Source: an uncultured Acetatifactor sp.
GTDB lineage: Bacteria; Bacillota; Clostridia; Lachnospirales; Lachnospiraceae
Assembly (NCBI GenBank): GCA_947626405.1
Contig: CANQSE010000052.1
Coordinates: 1 to 10,306, forward strand
DNA length: 10,306 bases
Direction: 5' to 3'
Positions 6,417 to 10,306 of the stretch are shown piece by piece. Positions within the stretch are counted from its first letter, which is position 1; the number at the start of each line of letters is the position of its first letter. The notes under the pieces are model-generated. The model saw only the letters and a list, made by a program, of their open reading frames with translations. It did not search any database and had not been told where the DNA came from. The position numbers were made by a program, and so were the translations under genes.

Positions 6417-6982
6417 GAGCGGTATTCTATTGACGCAACTGTATTTTCGTTTATAATAAAGCACAATTTCATGCCGTCCTTCTCATACACCCGCATACCG
6501 TCTTTCTCAGTCCAGTCGCTCCCATACGTTTCAATCACTTTATCTTCAGTATCACCGATCCCGACACCCTCCGTTGTGGTAATGGTATCGTCTTTAAAAA
6601 CAACTGAGGACACATAGTCTTTGTCATCCGAAGGATATGTGTCCAGTTCAAAGCTGCCGTAAGTATACACCTTGTCGATTCCCTCAAAAGCGCAGCTTGG
6701 CGCCTCAAAATAAGCGTCCGGCTCTCCCAGCTTCTCTACTATGGCTGCTGCATCCATATCCATACCGATAACAGTGTCTCCGTAGGTAAAGACATATCCG
6801 CCATACTGCGCCGTATTATCCTCTTTCGCCGCTTCCGGCGCCGTGTCTTCCTGTACCTTATCCTGTGTCTGTGCGGGGTTATCCTTTACCGAAACATCGC
6901 CTTCTATAACCTTGGAACTGTTTCCGCAGCCACACAACACCGCCATTATCATTAGTCCGCCTATCCATGCCTTGCTTCTCAT
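6401..6982 (-). CDS. Lipoprotein of unknown function, last gene of the dlt-like operon
   Basis: A 193-residue predicted lipoprotein. A basic N-terminus and hydrophobic stretch (MRSKAWIGGLMIMAVLCGC) end in an LCGC lipobox with the modified cysteine at residue 19. An acidic, Gln/Asp/Glu-rich linker follows (about 25-58), then a folded domain. That domain appears to hold two related parts: YGDTVIGMDMDAAAIVEKLGEP (about 67-88) and TTEGVGIGDTEDKVIETYG (about 136-154). The pattern, a short strand, 'G' plus acidic residue, then a helix with Val-Ile-Glu and Leu/Tyr-Gly, resembles SmpA/BamE-like small domains, but that is inference. The start overlaps the stop of the upstream SGNH gene by 4 nt (ATGA), so the two are translationally coupled. 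This suggests an accessory role at the outer face of the membrane in the same modification pathway. Confidence 0.85.
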   Translation of the reverse strand: MRSKAWIGGLMIMAVLCGCGNSSKVIEGDVSVKDNPAQTQDKVQEDTAPEAAKEDNTAQYGGYVFTYGDTVIGMDMDAAAIVEKLGEPDAYFEAPSCAFEGIDKVYTYGSFELDTYPSDDKDYVSSVVFKDDTITTTEGVGIGDTEDKVIETYGSDWTEKDGMRVYEKDGMKLCFIINENTVASIEYRSAAID

Positions 6983-8016
6983 TGCTTCTTTATTTCCTCC
7001 TCCTGTCTTTTTCTGTCCTGCTCATAAGCATCTATCTTATCAGCCCATATCTTACTTAATCTTTCCTCAGATCTCCTATCGGCCAGATGACATTCATCCC
7101 GAAGCACCTGACCAAGATAATCCGTTATCTTCTCCGCGCCGGAAATGTTCAGATGCAGACCGCCGTCATAGGTATCGCTGTTGTAGTCCAATCCCGTCTC
7201 ATCCGTAAGCTCAAGAAAGTTAATGTACAACAGTCCGTTTTGCTTCGCATAATCTTCAATCTGTTTTTCCCATTCGTCATACCAATACGGATAAAGCGAA
7301 GGCGCCTTCACCAGGACAAGCTCAATACCGTTGTCCCTGCACAGCTTTGTCATTTTATCCAGATACAGGTAAGCGTTATCGCCGAAACTGTAATCCGCGA
7401 GCATCTTTCCCTCAGGCACATCCTTCGCCGGCTTTACGTCCACCCGCATATAATAACCATTATGCGACACCTTCATGTCCGTAAACATATATTCCACATC
7501 TTCCGGTTTCAGGCTGCTCCATCTGGAATGATAACGCAGAATCGGAAATACATAATCCAGAAAATGCTCCTCATCTGTCATGGAAGCCTGTATGGCCTTC
7601 ACCTTGGACAAAGACCACTTCATTCCCTCCAGGCTCATCCGGTTGTAAGCCTCGCTCTGCGGCTCGTTATATTTCATCGCCAGAACGTTAAAGACGACCA
7701 CCTTCGGTATCTCATAACGCAAAGTGTCCTCCAGAAGATAATAAGACTGCCAGATAAGCTGCTGTGCGCTTCCCCGTATATAACTGTTGATCCCGTAATT
7801 TTCCCACAATATCTTTGGAGAAAAATTCTCGTATACCTCGCAGTCACCGATAAAGATCACATCGTGGTCTTTTTCTTCCGCATAATATTCCGCTATCAGC
7901 CTGCCCTCCACGACATCTGAAACATATTTAGGAAGCAGCAGTCTCTGCAGCATAAACAATGTGGATGCGACCACCAAAACGGAACATACCGCCCGGATGA
8001 TCCTTTTTCGTTTCAT
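6979..8016 (-). CDS. SGNH/DltD-like membrane-anchored protein with Cys in the GDS position
   Basis: A 345-residue protein with one N-terminal membrane anchor (about 8-26), its remainder presumably outside the cell. It has SGNH-hydrolase-like blocks: GDCE (57-60) where GDSE is expected, a Gly in RGSAQQ (81-86), Asn110 in VVFNVLAMKYN, and D-GGL-H (Asp284, His288) near the C-terminus for the Asp-His pair. Such proteins partner with MBOAT transferases (DltD with DltB, and the alginate acetylation proteins) and act on extracellular polymers. The nucleophile position is Cys59, which may be normal for this subfamily but differs from classical SGNH enzymes. It follows the MBOAT gene by 36 nt and overlaps the lipoprotein gene by 4 nt. 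A GGGAGG lies about 11 nt before the start. The acceptor polymer cannot be told from sequence. Confidence 0.82.
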   Translation of the reverse strand: MKRKRIIRAVCSVLVVASTLFMLQRLLLPKYVSDVVEGRLIAEYYAEEKDHDVIFIGDCEVYENFSPKILWENYGINSYIRGSAQQLIWQSYYLLEDTLRYEIPKVVVFNVLAMKYNEPQSEAYNRMSLEGMKWSLSKVKAIQASMTDEEHFLDYVFPILRYHSRWSSLKPEDVEYMFTDMKVSHNGYYMRVDVKPAKDVPEGKMLADYSFGDNAYLYLDKMTKLCRDNGIELVLVKAPSLYPYWYDEWEKQIEDYAKQNGLLYINFLELTDETGLDYNSDTYDGGLHLNISGAEKITDYLGQVLRDECHLADRRSEERLSKIWADKIDAYEQDRKRQEEEIKKQ

Positions 8017-8052
8017 ATGTCCCTATGCCTCCCAAAGCTGTTTATCCGCACA

Positions 8053-8742
8053 TTAAAACTGATTATAGATAAACTGACTTGCATCGTAGCCGATCCCATA
8101 GACTCCCGTCAAAAGCACAATCAGAAACAGTCCGTACCATATCGCGAATCTGACAGGATACGGCTTTGCCCCGATCTTTTCCCGGACGCTTCCGTTTCTT
8201 TGCAGCATACTCACGGCAAAAATCAGGAGCGTTCCCATAAACAGAACGACATAATCCGTAAGCTGCAGTCCCAGTCCCAGAAGCGATCCGTCCCACAGGA
8301 TATTCCAGTTCCCCGCCGTGAACATGGTCCCGAACATACGAAAGGTCAGCGGCACATCCCTGTAACAGTCAAAGGTCCTCAGACAGCTCATCAGAAGAAC
8401 CGTCCTGACGATCCGGAAGATGCGGAATCCGAGCCTGCCTTCCACATGAACGTGCTCGTGAAATTTCCGGTACAAAGGCTCCAGCTCCTGCGAGATCATA
8501 ATGACCGCCCAGTTGCCCAGACCCCATACGATGAAATTCCAGCTTGCTCCGTGCCATATGCCCGTGGCAAACCAGACCGCAAAGGAGGACAGATAAACGG
8601 GCACTCTCTTGCCGATGCGATTCCCCAGATATTTTCTGGAGACTTTTGATATCTTAAGCATGGGGCCCGATATGGAAATCGGATAGAAAATATAATCCGT
8701 AAACCACGTCCCCATCGTGATGTGCCATCTGCGCCAGGACAC
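8053..8742 (-). pseudogene. MBOAT O-acyltransferase (DltB-like), C-terminal part after frameshift
   Basis: This frame carries the catalytic half of a membrane-bound O-acyltransferase. It opens in mid-protein with SWRRWHITMGTWFTDYIFYP, the block that holds the first conserved His, and continues with FATGIWHGASWNF, which holds the second, near-invariant MBOAT His. Several hydrophobic helices follow to the C-terminus. A GTG at 8740-8742 allows a formal start, but no family member is known to me that starts here, and no proper ribosome binding site stands in front. The N-terminal half is in another frame directly upstream. Unless translation reinitiates, this half is not expressed as part of a working enzyme. 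Confidence 0.85.
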
Positions 8743-9584
8743 TGTGCCGTACCGATAGTAATGTCGATGCCTCCCGTAAAGTCGGCATACAGCTCAAGCG
8801 CATAAAACATCATACCGGCGAACACATAAGCGCCGGTATAGTCATTCGGGTTACGGATGATCTCATTGACGCCGATCAACATTCTGTCCGCGACCACCAA
8901 TTTTTTGAAATATCCCCACAGGATCCTCTGCAGTCCCCTGCAAAAGCCGTTCCATGCGAACTTATGCTCCTCATACAGAGTCTGTGACAGGTCGTTAAAA
9001 CGGCTGATCGGTCCCTGAACAAGCTGCGGGAAAAAGGAGACAAACAGCGCGAAGCGAAATAAGTTTTTCTCTGCGGAAATTGTCCCACGGTACACATCGA
9101 TCAGATATCCCACTGCCTGAAACGTATAAAAGGAAATTCCCATGGGAAGCAGCAGGTCCACAAAGGCGAGCGTTTGTCCGCTCCCGAACGCATGCAATAT
9201 TCCGTTTACATTGGCAATCACAAAATTCTTATATTTTAATACCGCCAGAATACCAAGATTGAGGATTAGCGCCGCCAGAAAAAGTCCGGTCTGACGTTTT
9301 CTTACCCGCTCTTTATACGCCTTCCTCTCTCCTTTTGTGAGAGTCTCCCTGTGCGCCGCCAGATAAGCTTTCTGCTTCTCTGCCTGCTTCTCTATCTTAA
9401 GTCCCAGATAATACACACTGATCGTTGTGACCGATATGTATATGAGGTAATAAGGGTTTGCCAGGAAATAAAATACATAGCTGAAAAGCAGCAGAAGCAT
9501 CCACTGAAATTTTTTGGGGACGGTATAATAACACACAAAAAGAACCAGCAAAAACCCCAAAAATTCATACGATGTAAAAAACAT
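8496..9584 (-). pseudogene. MBOAT O-acyltransferase (DltB-like), N-terminal part before frameshift
   Basis: The first 281 residues or so are a normal N-terminal half of a DltB-like MBOAT: membrane segments near 5-20, 27-60 and 100-117, then PMGISFYTFQAVGYLIDVYRG (147-167), FFPQLVQGPISRF (184-196), and YADFTGGIDITIG (266-278). After Gln281 (about 8742) the frame runs out of homology for some 80 residues to a stop at 8496, while the family's WRRWH block continues in another frame. In intact relatives about 25 residues separate ITIG from WRRWH; here only about 14 nt do, so roughly 60 nt are missing and the frame is broken. The start lies 2 nt after the carrier-protein stop with GAGGAG just upstream, so the gene is fully coupled in the operon. 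MBOAT proteins move acyl groups across the membrane to envelope polymers. Confidence 0.85.
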
Positions 9585-9586
9585 TC

Positions 9587-9817
9587 CTACTCCTCATCTT
9601 CCAGCTTCTGTATCAGATCGTACAGCGCTCTTGCCGAGTTAAAATGCTCCGGCAGGATATACTGGGCCGAAATTGTCACGTCAAAAGCTTCCGCCACTTC
9701 CGAGATAATGGTCACGATATCAAAAGAATCCAATATCTTGTCATCCACAAGTGTATCACAGGTCTCAAAGTCCACGTCCGGATGCAGCGCGGTCAAAATT
9801 TCCATCAGTTCTTCCAT
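9587..9817 (-). CDS. Acyl/peptidyl carrier protein (DltC-like)
   Basis: A 76-residue acidic carrier protein of four-helix type. Ser31 in the KILDSFDIV block is the expected 4'-phosphopantetheine attachment site; the Asp-Ser followed by Phe-Asp and hydrophobic residues fits DltC and other carriers. It would accept an activated acid from the adenylating enzyme encoded just upstream and hand it to the MBOAT encoded 2 nt downstream. AGGAGG lies about 11 nt before the ATG. The gene order adenylation, carrier, MBOAT, SGNH (A-C-B-D) differs from the A-B-C-D order of Bacillus dlt, so I give no dlt gene name. Confidence 0.9.
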   Translation of the reverse strand: MEELMEILTALHPDVDFETCDTLVDDKILDSFDIVTIISEVAEAFDVTISAQYILPEHFNSARALYDLIQKLEDEE

Positions 9818-9862
9818 CTTCTTAAGTCCCTCCTGTTATTCATTCATCATTCTATATGATCA

Positions 9863-9895
9863 TGATAAGAACCCGTATTTCGGGTATCTGTATCA
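9863..9895 (-). other. Stem-loop between the adenylation and carrier genes
   Basis: On the minus strand TGATA-c-AGA-t-ACCCG pairs with CGGGT-TCT-TATCA around a 5-nt AAATA loop: 13 pairs with two single-base bulges. The stem begins at the TGA stop of the adenylation gene. No T run follows, so it is not a standard terminator; it may stabilise or partly attenuate the transcript before the carrier gene. Confidence 0.55.
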
Positions 9896-10306
9896 TATTT
9901 TCTTCATAAGCGTCATTCTGTCCAGTTTTCCGTTAGCAGTGTAGGGCATCTCGGACAGGCGGACGATCCTGCTGGGCATCATATACCTCGGCAGTTTTTC
10001 CTTCAGGCAGACGGTCAGCTCCTTTTCATCGATCCCTCCGGTGTAGAACAGCACTATCTTTGAGCGTTCCTTATCATAGACGCACCCTGCCGCCCTGATA
10101 TCATCCAGCATGTTTACGTTGGCCTCGATCTCTCCGAGCTCTATTCGGTGCCCCATATGCTTCACCTGATAATCCCTGCGGGAAATAAATTCCAGTTCGC
10201 CCCTGTCGTTAAGCCGGCCCAGATCCCCCGTCCGATAGATCAATTCCGGATAAAACGGGTTGAGCGGATTCTGAACAAATACTTCCCTCGTCCTTTCAGG
10301 ATCATT
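9893..10306 (-). CDS. Amino-acid/acyl adenylating enzyme (DltA-like), C-terminal part
   Basis: The final 137 residues of an ANL-superfamily adenylating enzyme; the gene continues beyond the right edge. Visible cores are YRTGDLG, the hinge region RRDYQVKHMGHRIELGEIE, and the C-terminal PYTANGKLDR, whose Lys is the catalytic lysine of the adenylation half-reaction. Such enzymes activate an amino or carboxylic acid with ATP and load it onto a carrier protein. With the carrier, MBOAT and SGNH genes following, the best analogue is DltA (D-alanine to carrier), but the substrate cannot be read from this part because the binding pocket is off the window. The stop is followed by a stem-loop and the carrier gene 75 nt on. 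Confidence 0.9.
   Translation of the reverse strand, partial: NDPERTREVFVQNPLNPFYPELIYRTGDLGRLNDRGELEFISRRDYQVKHMGHRIELGEIEANVNMLDDIRAAGCVYDKERSKIVLFYTGGIDEKELTVCLKEKLPRYMMPSRIVRLSEMPYTANGKLDRMTLMKKI

Noticed and set aside
7087..7920. 277-codon plus-strand frame
   Set aside because: It is antisense to the SGNH gene, whose product has recognisable motifs and operon context; the plus-strand product looks like nothing known.
8017..8649. 210-codon plus-strand frame
   Set aside because: It is antisense to the C-terminal MBOAT region and has no ribosome binding site.

Overview
The window looks like chromosomal DNA from a spore-forming member of the Lachnospiraceae or a closely related Clostridia lineage. 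The grounds are two spoVA-type spore genes, strong AGGAGG-like ribosome binding sites, Gram-positive sigma-A promoters, moderate GC, and a small protein resembling a family (DUF5721) that I associate with Lachnospiraceae. The assignment is inference from gene content, not from a marker gene.

Left part, plus strand. Positions 1-167 are GC-rich, non-coding and full of nested complementary segments; they may be part of an unidentified structured RNA. An AT-rich leader follows, with a clear sigma-A promoter (275-303) overlapped by a 17-bp palindrome. Next come argG (argininosuccinate synthase, 352-1575) and a textbook terminator. Two small plus-strand genes follow: a DUF1294-type membrane protein and a DUF5721-like protein. 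After them lies a 14-bp minisatellite (2493-2642) in the convergent gap facing spoVAE.

Middle part, minus strand (read right to left). spoVAD has a sigma-G-like promoter. A GH8 exo-oligoxylanase-type enzyme follows with its own strong sigma-A-like promoter, then a 91-residue unknown protein, a RidA family deaminase, and spoVAE. spoVAD and spoVAE are normally neighbours in a spoVAC-D-E unit. Here they are about 2.2 kb apart with metabolic genes between them, and no spoVAC is visible.

Right part, minus strand. This is a dlt-like envelope acylation operon in the order adenylation enzyme (partial, runs off the right edge), acyl/peptidyl carrier protein, MBOAT acyltransferase, SGNH-type protein, lipoprotein, terminator. 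By analogy with DltA-C-B-D, the adenylating enzyme would load a small acid onto the carrier, the MBOAT would move it across the membrane, and the SGNH protein would act on an extracellular acceptor. Two points stand out. The MBOAT gene is split by a frame change at about 8742-8755, where roughly 20 expected residues are missing, so the pathway is probably broken in this strain. The SGNH protein has Cys where the nucleophilic Ser is expected.
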